Assembly (NCBI GenBank): GCA_900759005.1
Contig: CAAEUQ010000123.1
Location: forward strand, 1-21,786
Reading direction: 5' to 3'
DNA: 21,786 nucleotides
Source: Clostridia bacterium
GTDB taxonomy: Bacteria > Bacillota > Clostridia > Christensenellales > Aristaeellaceae
Below the pieces are notes generated by a model that worked only from the letters and a program-made list of their open reading frames with translations, was not told where the DNA came from and ran no database searches. Each line of letters opens with the position of its first letter. The first letter of the stretch is position 1. The position numbers were made by a program, and so were the translations under genes. Positions 1-7,201 of this stretch are shown piece after piece.

Positions 1-57
1 TCATGCGCAAGCATTTATCATTAGGACGCGCTTTTCGCCCGATTTGTTCCCCATCGA

Positions 58-546
58 TCATTCATGCACCAGCATCGGATCGTTTTCCGGATGTCCCTCG
101 GGCAGGTGCTCCAGCGCCATAATCAGCGCGTCTTCGCTGTTTTCATAATACCGCTTTCGATAGCCCACGTCGATAAATCCCACTTTATGGTAGAGATTCT
201 GCGCGATTTTGTTTGACCGACGCACCTCCAGCGTCATCCAGTTCATACCGCTGTCCGCCGCCAGCTGAATCAGCCCGCGCGTAACCCTTTCGCCGTAGCC
301 CATGCCGCGCTTGTCCGGATGCACGGCAATATTCGTAATATGCCCCTCATCCAGCACGAACCACACACCCGCATACGCGATTGCGCGCCCGTCCTCGCGC
401 AGCACCATGTATCGCGCGCACGCATTGTCCGTCACTTCCCGCAGAAACGATTCGCGCGACCACGGCGTTTTGAAGCACAGCGTTTCGATTCCATGAACCG
501 CGTCCACGTCCTCAAGCGTCATCAGCCCCATTTCGATCCGGCTCAT
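58..546 (-). CDS. rimI: Ribosomal protein S18-alanine N-acetyltransferase (RimI, GNAT family)
   Basis: GNAT acetyltransferase of 162 aa, predicted to transfer acetyl from acetyl-CoA to the N-terminal alanine of ribosomal protein S18. The acetyl-CoA binding motif A is at residues about 69-88 (IAVHPDKRGMGYGERV). The RimI-type C-terminal half follows: LEVRRSN with Glu107, then NLYHKVGF with Tyr119, then YYENSEDALIM. The 12-residue Glu-to-Tyr spacing equals that of the catalytic pair I recall from Salmonella RimI (Glu103, Tyr115). The start at 546 is preceded by GGGAGG with a 7-base gap and overlaps the tsaB stop as ATGA; an upstream in-frame ATG at 639 lies inside tsaB and is unlikely. It is the last complete gene of the galK-tsaE-tsaB-rimI run, the usual partner set for t6A genes in Firmicutes. 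Confidence 0.93.
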   Translation of the reverse strand: MSRIEMGLMTLEDVDAVHGIETLCFKTPWSRESFLREVTDNACARYMVLREDGRAIAYAGVWFVLDEGHITNIAVHPDKRGMGYGERVTRGLIQLAADSGMNWMTLEVRRSNKIAQNLYHKVGFIDVGYRKRYYENSEDALIMALEHLPEGHPENDPMLVHE

Positions 547-1250
547 TTTTCCGCCTCCCGCGCAAGGCGCGCATTGCGCTCGCGCTCTGCCTGCGGCTTT
601 CTCAAATATACTGGGCGCAGTTCGCACGCGGGAATCCATTCGTCTTTTTTTCGCGCCGCCAGCGCGCAGACCGCCTCAGGCTTCAGATCGCGCAGGTTTT
701 CCGGCGCAATCATCGCGCGCGCGCCCATCTGCGCCTGAATCGTCTCCGCGTATTTCTCCACGCCGTCGCCGGCAAACAGGATTTGCTTGTTCTCCGGCAG
801 GCGATGCAGAAGCTCCGAAAGCGCAATCGCATCGTCCTCCATCGTGCGCACGGGATAACCGCTCGAAACGTCGAATGCGGCGCAATACACCTGTCCGCGG
901 CGCGCGTCGAGAATCGGGCAGACGAGCCCCGCAAATCCGGCAAAATTCATCGCCAGCGCTTCCAGCGCGTGAATCGGCACGCACGGCTTATTTACCGCGT
1001 GCGCCATTCCCTTCGCCGTGCAAACGCCGATGCGCACGCCGGTAAATGAGCCGGGGCCCGCCACCGCCGCAAACACATCGATATCGCCGCATTTCAGCCC
1101 CGACGCTTCCATTGCGCGCTCGACCTCCGGCAAAATCGTTTCCGAATGCGTCAGCCCGTGCTGCATCGATACGGTGTGCACGATTTTTCCTTCCGCCATG
1201 ACCGCACAGCCCGCAACCGGGCCGGACGTATCGATCGCCAAAATATTCAT
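543..1250 (-). CDS. tsaB: tRNA t6A biosynthesis protein TsaB
   Basis: ASKHA-fold protein of 235 aa that partners TsaD and TsaE in making N6-threonylcarbamoyladenosine at position 37 of ANN-decoding tRNAs; it is a scaffold rather than the catalyst. It begins MNILAIDTSG and has the family hallmark AGPGSFTGVRIG at residues 64-75. The C-terminus has the typical PVYLRKPQAE stretch. The start at 1250 is chosen because GGAG lies 9 bases upstream and the ATG overlaps the tsaE stop as ATGA; a start five codons earlier (1265) is possible but has no good ribosome site. It overlaps rimI by 4 bases, so tsaE, tsaB and rimI are probably translationally coupled. Confidence 0.95.
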   Translation of the reverse strand: MNILAIDTSGPVAGCAVMAEGKIVHTVSMQHGLTHSETILPEVERAMEASGLKCGDIDVFAAVAGPGSFTGVRIGVCTAKGMAHAVNKPCVPIHALEALAMNFAGFAGLVCPILDARRGQVYCAAFDVSSGYPVRTMEDDAIALSELLHRLPENKQILFAGDGVEKYAETIQAQMGARAMIAPENLRDLKPEAVCALAARKKDEWIPACELRPVYLRKPQAERERNARLAREAEK

Positions 1251-1720
1251 TCCTGATTGCTCCATTCCGCAAGCTTTTCCGGATTGAATCCGGCAATGCC
1301 CGCATTCTCGATTTCGATCCGCCGCTCGTCATCGGTTTCTCCGCGCGAAAGCGTCAGCTTCAGCGCCGGACGCGGCTCAAGCTCCGCCATCTGCGGCCAT
1401 TCGACCAACGCGATTCCGTCGCCGCCGATAAACTCGTCCAATCCGGACGCGTAGAATTCATCCGGATCGGAGAGCCTGTACAGATCGAAATGATACACCT
1501 TTTTCTTTCCCTGATACGGAATCAGGATCGTAAACGTCGGGCTCGGCATCGCGCCAGTTACGCCCAGCGCGCGCGCAATGCCGCGCGCAATCACCGATTT
1601 GCCCGCGCCCAGATCGCCCGTGAGCAGAACCGTGTCGCCCGCGTCCAGCATTTCCGCCAAGACCGCGGAGAAGCGCATCGTATCCGCCTCCGAGCGCGTT
1701 TTGAATTGAAGCCTTCTCAT
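1247..1720 (-). CDS. tsaE: tRNA t6A biosynthesis ATPase TsaE
   Basis: P-loop ATPase of 157 aa needed for the TsaBDE threonylcarbamoyl transfer cycle. Visible motifs are the Walker A GDLGAGKS (residues 35-42), the switch-like SPTF (60-63), HFDLYRL (77-83) and the VEWP motif around residue 107, in the usual order and at normal length. The ATG at 1720 follows the galK stop by one base (TAA A ATG) and has no clear Shine-Dalgarno of its own, so translation probably depends on ribosomes finishing galK. An in-frame upstream ATG at 1774 lies within galK and adds residues unlike the family. It overlaps tsaB by 4 bases. Confidence 0.95.
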   Translation of the reverse strand: MRRLQFKTRSEADTMRFSAVLAEMLDAGDTVLLTGDLGAGKSVIARGIARALGVTGAMPSPTFTILIPYQGKKKVYHFDLYRLSDPDEFYASGLDEFIGGDGIALVEWPQMAELEPRPALKLTLSRGETDDERRIEIENAGIAGFNPEKLAEWSNQE

Positions 1721-1721
1721 T

Positions 1722-2969
1722 TTATTTGATGCAGACGACGCCTTCCGGACGAATCGCGAGCACCGTGGTCGCATTCGCGCCGAACACGGCGTTCATATTT
1801 TTCTTATACGTTTCCAGCAAATCGTTCGGCACAAACGCGAGAATCGTTCCGGCAAATCCGCCGCCGTGAATGCGCCACGCGCCGCGCCCCTCCAGCATTC
1901 TCCGGCTCATTTCCAGCGCGAGCGGCATTTCCTGATTGTCGCTGGACGCGACGTACAGGTTCTGCAAAAGCTTCCAGCTGCTTTCGCCGGACGCGATCAC
2001 AGTCTTGAAAAACGCGTTCAGATCGTCCTTCTTCAGCGCGTCGACCGCCTCGACCACACGCTCGGTCTCATCCACAAAATGGAACGCGCGCAAAATCGCG
2101 CGATCAGAAACCTTGCCCTTGAGCATCGGAAGCGCGTTCCAGAGCTGCTCCTTCGAAACCTGACCGAGCACCTCCACGCCCATTGCGTGCGCGACCTGCT
2201 TCATCTCAACGGGAATCGCCGCGTATTCGTTCGTAAGGTTGCCGTGCTCGCCGCCCGCGCTTACGACGCAGACGGAATAGCCCTTTGCACCGAAATCATA
2301 GCCGATCGCTTCGACCGCTGCCGGCGAAACCGCGAAGTCCATCGTGACCAGCCCGCCGACCGCACTCGCCGACTGATCGAGCAAACCGCTTGGCTTTCCG
2401 AAATACATGTTTTCGGCATACTGAGAAATGCGCGCGTTCAGCTTGGGATCGATCGTCCAGCCGTTATAGAGCGCATCGAACGCCGCAACCAGCATCACCT
2501 CGAACGCCGCCGACGAGGACAGACCGCTGCCCTTGAATACCGTGCTCGTAACCGATGCGTTGAAGCCGCCGATCTTATAGCCCAGCTCGGCAAGGCGCGC
2601 CGCCACGCCGCGAATCAGCGCAAACGTCGTCTCCTTTTCGTTTTCGCGAACGGAGAGATCCGCGGTATCGACCGTAAACGGGTGATCATATCCTTCAGAA
2701 TACAGCTCGATCACGCCGTCCGCGCGCGGGGCAACCGCGGCGACGGTATCAAGATTGACTGACGCGGCGAGCACGCGACCGTTATTGTGGTCGGTATGAT
2801 TGCCGACGACTTCGGTTCTGCCCGGCGCGGAGACGAACAGTTCCGGTTCGCCTCCGAAGTGCGCGCGGAAAGCCTCCGCGAGGGATTCATATCTCGCAGT
2901 CTGATCCTGCGAGGCGTACAGGGCGTTCATACGATCCTGATTGCGTTGAATGAGCGCGCGAACATCCAT
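1722..2969 (-). CDS. galK: Galactokinase
   Basis: GHMP kinase of 415 aa that phosphorylates galactose with ATP to galactose-1-phosphate, the entry step of the Leloir pathway. The galactokinase signature APGRTEVVGNHTDHNNG is at residues about 49-64, the ATP-binding GSGLSSSAAFE at 147-157, the GLLDQSAS segment carries the catalytic Asp, and HGGGFAG (368-374) is GHMP motif 3. Family length is normal. The start at 2969 follows TTGGAGGA by 8-9 bases; an ATG seven codons upstream (2990) has no ribosome site and would contain this one. It is divergent from galT, has its own promoter and two small palindromes in the leader, and leads directly into tsaE. Confidence 0.94.
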   Translation of the reverse strand: MDVRALIQRNQDRMNALYASQDQTARYESLAEAFRAHFGGEPELFVSAPGRTEVVGNHTDHNNGRVLAASVNLDTVAAVAPRADGVIELYSEGYDHPFTVDTADLSVRENEKETTFALIRGVAARLAELGYKIGGFNASVTSTVFKGSGLSSSAAFEVMLVAAFDALYNGWTIDPKLNARISQYAENMYFGKPSGLLDQSASAVGGLVTMDFAVSPAAVEAIGYDFGAKGYSVCVVSAGGEHGNLTNEYAAIPVEMKQVAHAMGVEVLGQVSKEQLWNALPMLKGKVSDRAILRAFHFVDETERVVEAVDALKKDDLNAFFKTVIASGESSWKLLQNLYVASSDNQEMPLALEMSRRMLEGRGAWRIHGGGFAGTILAFVPNDLLETYKKNMNAVFGANATTVLAIRPEGVVCIK

Positions 2970-2992
2970 TGATTCATTCCTCCAAATCATTT

Positions 2993-3009
2993 CGAACCGA
3001 TCCGGTTCG
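2993..3009. promoter_or_regulatory. Perfect 7-bp inverted repeat in the galK leader
   Basis: CGAACCG-ATC-CGGTTCG lies between the galK promoter and its ribosome site. It could be a repressor operator or a short RNA hairpin that affects galK expression. No regulator gene is adjacent to name a family. Confidence 0.4.
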
Positions 3010-3020
3010 TGGATTCCATA

Positions 3021-3032
3021 ATACTACAGTAT
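3021..3032. promoter_or_regulatory. Small palindrome at the predicted galK transcription start
   Basis: ATACT-AC-AGTAT is a perfect 5-bp inverted repeat directly downstream of the galK -10, where a bound repressor would block transcription. At this size it could also be chance. Confidence 0.3.
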
Positions 3033-3033
3033 A

Positions 3034-3062
3034 ATTTTACCCCATTTCATCCGATTGTGCAA
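3034..3062 (-). promoter_or_regulatory. galK promoter
   Basis: On the minus strand, TTGCAC (3062-3057), a 17-base spacer and TAAAAT (3039-3034). The -10 matches the consensus in 5 of 6 bases, the -35 only in TTG. It would drive galK and read on into tsaE-tsaB-rimI. Confidence 0.5.
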
Positions 3063-3082
3063 GCAAATTACGTAAAAGCCGA

Positions 3083-3111
3083 TTGACATATCGCGAATTT
3101 TGCCGGATAAT
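3083..3111 (+). promoter_or_regulatory. galT promoter
   Basis: A perfect TTGACA (3083-3088), a 17-base spacer and GATAAT (3106-3111), placed so that transcription starts near 3118, between this site and the galT ribosome site. This also argues against the in-frame ATG at 3100 as the start of galT. It is back to back with the galK promoter. Confidence 0.75.
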
Positions 3112-3165
3112 AAAGAAAATGCGGGCAATCATGCCGCCTTCAAATCAATAAAGAGGTGTTTTATC

Positions 3166-4695
3166 ATGGCGAACGCCACCCTGTCCATTTACGGTCTGGT
3201 CGATTTTGCGATTCAGAAGAATCTTGTTGAAGCAATCGACCGCGATTACGCAATCAACCGGCTGCTCGAAATCATGCATATGGATGCACCCGAGGCAGTT
3301 GAATACACGCCCGAACCCGCGCCTGAAACGGCGACGAAATACCTTTCCGGTCTGCTCGACTGCGCGGTTGAATCCGGCATTCTGGAGGATTCCGGCGAGC
3401 GCCGCGATCTGTTCTCCGCGAAACTGATGGGCGCGCTCACCCCCTCCCCCGCTGAAACGCGCGCGCGCTTTTTCTCAATGATGAAAAACGAAGGCCCCGA
3501 CGCCGCAATGCGCGATTTCTACCAGACCTGCCGCGACACGGACTACATTCGCGTGGACCGCATTGCGAAAAACGCACGTTTCTTTGAAAACACGCCCGCC
3601 GGCAGGCTCGAAATCACGATCAACCTTTCCAAACCCGAAAAGGATCCGCGCGACATCGCCGCCGCGCGCAACGCAAAGCAGGCGGGCTACCCGAAATGTA
3701 TGCTCTGCCGCGAAAATCCCGGATACGCGGGCCGCATCGGATTTCCCGCGCGCCAGAACCATCGCGTGATTCCGCTGACCCTGGGCGGAAAACCGTGGTT
3801 TTTGCAGTATTCGCCGTATCTGTATTACGACGAACACTGCATCGTATTCAACGCCGAACACACGCCGATGCGCATTTGCCATGATACTTTCGTTCGCCTG
3901 TGTGATTTCGTGGATCAGTTCCCGACCTATATGCTCGGCTCGAACGCCGATCTGCCGATCGTGGGCGGCTCGATTCTCTCGCACGATCATTTTCAGGGCG
4001 GCAACTATCATTTCCCGATGGACGCCTCGCCCGTTCGCATTCCGCTGACCGCGCCTTCGGATGGCGTAAGCGCCTATGTCGCCGACTGGCCAATGAGCTG
4101 CATCGTGCTGGAAAGCGCCGATCGCGAAAAGATCATCGCGCTTTCCGATCTGATTCTGAATGCATGGCGCGAATACTCCGATCCGGAGAACGACATTTAC
4201 GCCTATACCGGCGAAACGCCCCACAACACGATTACGCCTATTCTGCGCCGTGTGGACGATCATTACAAGATATCGCTGGTTCTCAGGAACAACCGCACGA
4301 GCGACGAGCATCCGCTGGGCATCTTCCATCCGCACGCCGATCTGCACCACATCAAGAAGGAAAACATTGGTCTGATCGAGGTCATGGGCCTGTTCATCCT
4401 GCCGGGACGACTGCTGGGCGAACTGAAGTCGCTTGAGGACTACCTGACCGGCGAAACGCCGCTGGATCGGATTCCCGACGAATCCTCCCCGCTCTTCAAG
4501 CATTACGGATGGATCAGCGCCATCGCGCAGCAAACCGGCACGCACCTGAATCGCGCGCAGGCGGAAGCCGCGATTCACAAGGCGCTCGGCAACAAGTGCG
4601 CGCGCGTGCTTGCGGACGCCGGCGTATTCAAAAACAACGACTCCGGCAATCGCGGCGTAATCCGCTTCATGGAAAGCATCGGCTTCAAGGGCTGA
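3166..4695 (+). CDS. galT: UDP-glucose--hexose-1-phosphate uridylyltransferase, class II
   Basis: Class II GalT of 509 aa (the Firmicutes type), which exchanges UDP between UDP-glucose and galactose-1-phosphate to give UDP-galactose and glucose-1-phosphate. Visible are a KCMLC motif at residues 177-181, the RIGFPARQNHRVIPL region, and the SHDHFQGG segment at 272-279, which supplies the active-site histidines (class II has HDHFQ where class I has HPHGQ). The start at 3166 follows AGAGGTG by about 7 bases and lies downstream of the predicted transcription start; an in-frame ATG at 3100 lies upstream of that start and is rejected. It is transcribed alone, divergent from galK, and ends at a strong terminator. 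No galE is visible nearby. Confidence 0.94.
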   Translation: MANATLSIYGLVDFAIQKNLVEAIDRDYAINRLLEIMHMDAPEAVEYTPEPAPETATKYLSGLLDCAVESGILEDSGERRDLFSAKLMGALTPSPAETRARFFSMMKNEGPDAAMRDFYQTCRDTDYIRVDRIAKNARFFENTPAGRLEITINLSKPEKDPRDIAAARNAKQAGYPKCMLCRENPGYAGRIGFPARQNHRVIPLTLGGKPWFLQYSPYLYYDEHCIVFNAEHTPMRICHDTFVRLCDFVDQFPTYMLGSNADLPIVGGSILSHDHFQGGNYHFPMDASPVRIPLTAPSDGVSAYVADWPMSCIVLESADREKIIALSDLILNAWREYSDPENDIYAYTGETPHNTITPILRRVDDHYKISLVLRNNRTSDEHPLGIFHPHADLHHIKKENIGLIEVMGLFILPGRLLGELKSLEDYLTGETPLDRIPDESSPLFKHYGWISAIAQQTGTHLNRAQAEAAIHKALGNKCARVLADAGVFKNNDSGNRGVIRFMESIGFKG

Positions 4696-4708
4696 TCGAG
4701 TTTCTCCC

Positions 4709-4734
4709 GCCCGCTCCCATCGAGCGGGCTTTTC
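4709..4734 (+). terminator. galT rho-independent terminator
   Basis: Perfect 8-bp stem GCCCGCTC / GAGCGGGC with a 5-base loop, followed by TTTT, 13 bases after the galT stop. Confidence 0.85.
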
Positions 4735-4890
4735 CATTTTAATAGTCCGCCGCACCGCCGACACGCCGGTTTATTTCCCATTTTTTCTGAAGCAATGCGG
4801 CGATTGCAAATGGCACAAACGTTTCTTGGGAACAAATCGTGCCGCCGCTCCGTCTGATAGTCATATTCCAGAAACGGAGGATTTGAATTT

Positions 4891-5574
4891 ATGAAACTGA
4901 TTGCGATTTTGATCTCTGCACTGCTCGCGCTCGGCGCTTCCGCGGAGCCGGCGCTGGAAACGATTTCCGGCACGGTTACGGAATATGTGGAAAGCGAATA
5001 CATGATGCTCGACACCGCGGAGCACGGCGAAATCCAGGTTAACCTGAGTGCTGAAACGCCAATGGAAACTGACGGCGCGATTCAGACGGGCGATTATGTC
5101 TACGTCGCGTTCGACGGCGCGATGACCATGTCTCTGCCCGCGCAGATCGGCGCAAAGAACGTAACCATGCACAAACTGAAGGGCGATATTGTCGAAGTCA
5201 AAGACGGCGACGCGCTGATCCGCACGTCGGATGGCACGGAGGTGCTCGTTCACCTGCCGGACGATTGGGCAAACGCGGAGCTGGACGCGCCGCAGTTGAT
5301 TGCGTATTACAACGGCGCGATCACGATGTCCCTGCCCGGACAGATCAGCGCGGGCAAGATCGTTCCCTGCTACACGCTGAACGGCGTGGTCGATGAAATC
5401 GGCGACGGCTTCCTGACAATTGATTCCGACGGAGAGAAGATTCAGGTAAACGCCGATTCCATTCCCGAAAATCTGAAGGTGGACGACGTGATTTACGTGA
5501 CCTACGATGGAATCATGACGCGCTCGATTCCCGCGCAGATTACCGCGATCGAAATCACGCTCGTCAGCCGCTGA
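4891..5574 (+). CDS. Secreted protein with three OB-like (DUF3221-like) repeats
   Basis: No named function. The 227-aa protein starts with a short signal peptide (MKLIAILISALLALGASA, cleavage near residue 18). The rest is three copies of a 60-65 residue unit, at about 26-91, 97-157 and 164-222. Each starts with a GxVxEV-like strand and an acidic beta-hairpin and ends with a near-identical block: YVAFDGAMTMSLPAQIGA, IAYYNGAITMSLPGQISA, YVTYDGIMTRSIPAQITA. This closing block resembles the SYPAQ-type ending of DUF3221-like small beta-barrel proteins; that link is from memory. It is probably exported to the cell surface or released. GGAGG is 10 bases before the ATG. The next gene follows after 11 bases, so the two probably share a transcript. 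I could not find a good promoter in 4735-4890. Confidence 0.8.
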   Translation: MKLIAILISALLALGASAEPALETISGTVTEYVESEYMMLDTAEHGEIQVNLSAETPMETDGAIQTGDYVYVAFDGAMTMSLPAQIGAKNVTMHKLKGDIVEVKDGDALIRTSDGTEVLVHLPDDWANAELDAPQLIAYYNGAITMSLPGQISAGKIVPCYTLNGVVDEIGDGFLTIDSDGEKIQVNADSIPENLKVDDVIYVTYDGIMTRSIPAQITAIEITLVSR

Positions 5575-5585
5575 AGGAGCATTTC

Positions 5586-6221
5586 ATGCTGAATAACAAA
5601 GGATTTGATCTATGGGCGGACGGATACGACAAAAGCGTCGGTCTTTCCGATGAAAGCGGCTCGTATCCGTTCGCGGGCTACAAGGAGATTCTGAATGCGA
5701 TTTACAATCGCGTGCTGAATGCCGGCGCGAGAGATATTCTCGACGTCGGCTTCGGCACGGGCACGCTGACCTCCAGACTTTACGCGCAGGGACTGAATGT
5801 CTCCGGACAGGATTTTTCCGCGCGTATGATCGCTCTGGCGCGCGAAAAAATGCCGAACGCAGCGCTGATTCAGGCGGATTTCTCCGACGGGCTCGCGCCG
5901 GAGCTTTCGCAGAAGCGCTATGACGCGATCATCGCCACGTATTCGCTGCATCATTTATCCGATGCAGCAAAGGCACGCTTCATTCGTTCGCTGCTTCCGC
6001 TTTTGAATGACGGCGGCGCGATTTACATCGGCGACGTAGCGTTTGAAACGCGCGCACAGCTGGAAGCCTGCCGCGCACAGGCGGGCGGCGAATGGGACGC
6101 CGACGAAATTTATTTCGTGATCGGCGAGCTGAAAAAGGCGCTGCCCGAGCTCCGCTTCGAGCGTTTTTCCGATTGCGCGGGGCTGATTACGATTCAAAAA
6201 GAAGAAGAAGCCATATGTTGA
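5586..6221 (+). CDS. Class I SAM-dependent methyltransferase
   Basis: Cytosolic methyltransferase of 211 aa with a Rossmann-like fold. Motif I is ILDVGFGTGT (residues 51-60), motif II ends with Asp76 of SGQDFSARM, a QADF segment follows at 96-99, and YDAIIATYSLHHLSD (112-126) is the post-motif typical of small-molecule methyltransferases. The N-terminal FDLWADGYDKSV is like that of YrrT-type Firmicutes enzymes, but the substrate cannot be read from sequence. AAGGAG, overlapping the stop of the preceding gene, lies 6 bases before the ATG. It is followed by a strong terminator. Confidence 0.85.
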   Translation: MLNNKGFDLWADGYDKSVGLSDESGSYPFAGYKEILNAIYNRVLNAGARDILDVGFGTGTLTSRLYAQGLNVSGQDFSARMIALAREKMPNAALIQADFSDGLAPELSQKRYDAIIATYSLHHLSDAAKARFIRSLLPLLNDGGAIYIGDVAFETRAQLEACRAQAGGEWDADEIYFVIGELKKALPELRFERFSDCAGLITIQKEEEAIC

Positions 6222-6269
6222 GCTTCGTTTTTGCCCGGACTGGATGATCGCATCGCGGCGCATTGAAAT

Positions 6270-6298
6270 AAGGAACGGCTGAAGCAGTCGTTCCTTTT
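6270..6298. terminator. Terminator between convergent methyltransferase and ATPase genes
   Basis: A 12-bp stem (AAGGAACGGCTG / CAGTCGTTCCTT, one G-T pair) with a 3-base loop, followed by TT on the plus strand after the stem's own TT. On the minus strand it is followed by TATTTC, so it may serve both genes. Confidence 0.8.
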
Positions 6299-6299
6299 C

Positions 6300-7007
6300 T
6301 CATTCCAGCAGCGTTTTCAGCATGGTCGAGCGGTGATTGATGAACATTTCCATGATCCGATAGCAGCCCGTTTCCTCGTATTCGCATTTTTTAAGCGGTT
6401 GAAAATCGAAATTCAGAATCTCCGCGCCCGGCAGCGCCAGCAGAATCGGCGAATGCGTGACGATTGCGAACTGCGCGCCTTTGCATTCGGCAAGCATGGA
6501 AAGCAGCGTCAGCTGGCGTTCCGGCGAAAGCGCGGCTTCCGGCTCGTCGAGGAAATACAATCCGTTCGGCTTCAGCTCCCGCTGCGCGAGCGCGAGAAAG
6601 CTCTCCCCGTGCGACCTTTCATGATAGCGCATCGAAAGCTCCGGCGCCTCGGCATACGCCGCCTCCTGCGTCGCAACGTTGTAAAAGCTCTCCGCGCGCA
6701 GGAAATAGCCGTGTCTTTCGCGCCGCACGCCGCGGATTACGCGCACCGCCGCGCTCAATTCCGAATGCGAATCAAATGTCGAAAAGCGATAATTCCGCGT
6801 TCCGCCCTCGGGATTGAATCCGCACGCAATCGCCATCGCTTCCAGAAGCGTGGATTTTCCGCTGCCGTTTTCCCCGACAAAGAATGTAACCGGCGCGGGA
6901 AATTCCACGCGTTCCACACGATTCAGCGCGCCGATCCCGCGCAGATAGCTTTCTTCCGCCACGCGCGACCAGTCGATCTCGACCGCGCGAACAAAATTCT
7001 CATTCAT
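6300..7007 (-). CDS. AAA/ABC-type ATPase (COG3910-like)
   Basis: Soluble P-loop ATPase of 235 aa related to the SMC/Rad50/ABC group of stand-alone predicted ATPases. It has Walker A GENGSGKST (45-53), an ABC-signature-like SHGES (132-136), Walker B GLYFLDEPEAALS (149-161) and the switch histidine in VTHSPIL (H185). There is no membrane or DNA-binding extension, and the partner is unknown. The start at 7007 follows GAGG by 9 bases. If the upstream small gene is read in its repaired frame, that gene's stop overlaps this start by 8 bases, so the ATPase is likely the third gene of the lysR operon. It is a family of unclear role, and I do not claim a defence function. Confidence 0.88.
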   Translation of the reverse strand: MNENFVRAVEIDWSRVAEESYLRGIGALNRVERVEFPAPVTFFVGENGSGKSTLLEAMAIACGFNPEGGTRNYRFSTFDSHSELSAAVRVIRGVRRERHGYFLRAESFYNVATQEAAYAEAPELSMRYHERSHGESFLALAQRELKPNGLYFLDEPEAALSPERQLTLLSMLAECKGAQFAIVTHSPILLALPGAEILNFDFQPLKKCEYEETGCYRIMEMFINHRSTMLKTLLE

Positions 7008-7018
7008 CCTTTTTTTCC

Positions 7019-7201
7019 TCAACCGGCAGCCCCGCATAATAAATCAGCGCAGCGATGCTGAAAAAACAGCCCGAGCCAGAACACCGTCATTGCCGAATAG
7101 CCCTTTTTATCCGCCAGCGGCATACAGAACCCGCCGAAGATCAGCCCGCACGCAAACCAGATTATAGGATATTCACAAACATCATTTATTTCTTCATTCA
7201 T
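7019..7201 (-). CDS. Small two-TM membrane protein, frameshifted near its C-terminus
   Basis: As read, the gene encodes 60 aa starting MNEEINDVCEYPIIWFACGL, with hydrophobic segments around 12-28 and 39-47, then an abrupt polar, Cys-rich tail (QHRCADLLCGAAG). The tail looks wrong. Dropping one T from a run of six (plus-strand A6 at 7061-7066) gives LFFSIAALIYYAGLP followed by VEEKKDE, which completes the second membrane helix and a charged tail. It would end at 7000, making 66 aa and overlapping the ATPase start. The KKGYSAMTVFWLG...IAAL...GLP pattern is like small Gram-positive membrane proteins with a lysine-rich loop between helices. The start at 7201 overlaps the lysR stop as ATGA. Either a real mutation, a sequence error or slippage is possible. 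Confidence 0.65.
   Translation of the reverse strand: MNEEINDVCEYPIIWFACGLIFGGFCMPLADKKGYSAMTVFWLGLFFQHRCADLLCGAAG

Noticed and set aside
3100..3165. Longer N-terminus for galT starting at 3100
   Set aside because: The start lies between the -35 and -10 of the predicted promoter and has no ribosome site, while 3166 has one.
4792..4807. GCAAT-GCGGCG-ATTGC inverted repeat before the secreted repeat protein
   Set aside because: Only 5-bp arms with no promoter elements around it; too weak to call.
4575..5015. Minus-strand frame with two CxxC pairs (CAIC, CRRC) suggesting a zinc-ribbon protein
   Set aside because: It runs across the galT terminator and into the reverse of both neighbouring genes, and has no ribosome site; the cysteine pairs are probably chance.
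6300..7007. Anti-phage defence role for the SMC-like ATPase
   Set aside because: No nuclease, reverse transcriptase, TIR or other effector is encoded nearby; only a small membrane protein and a LysR regulator.
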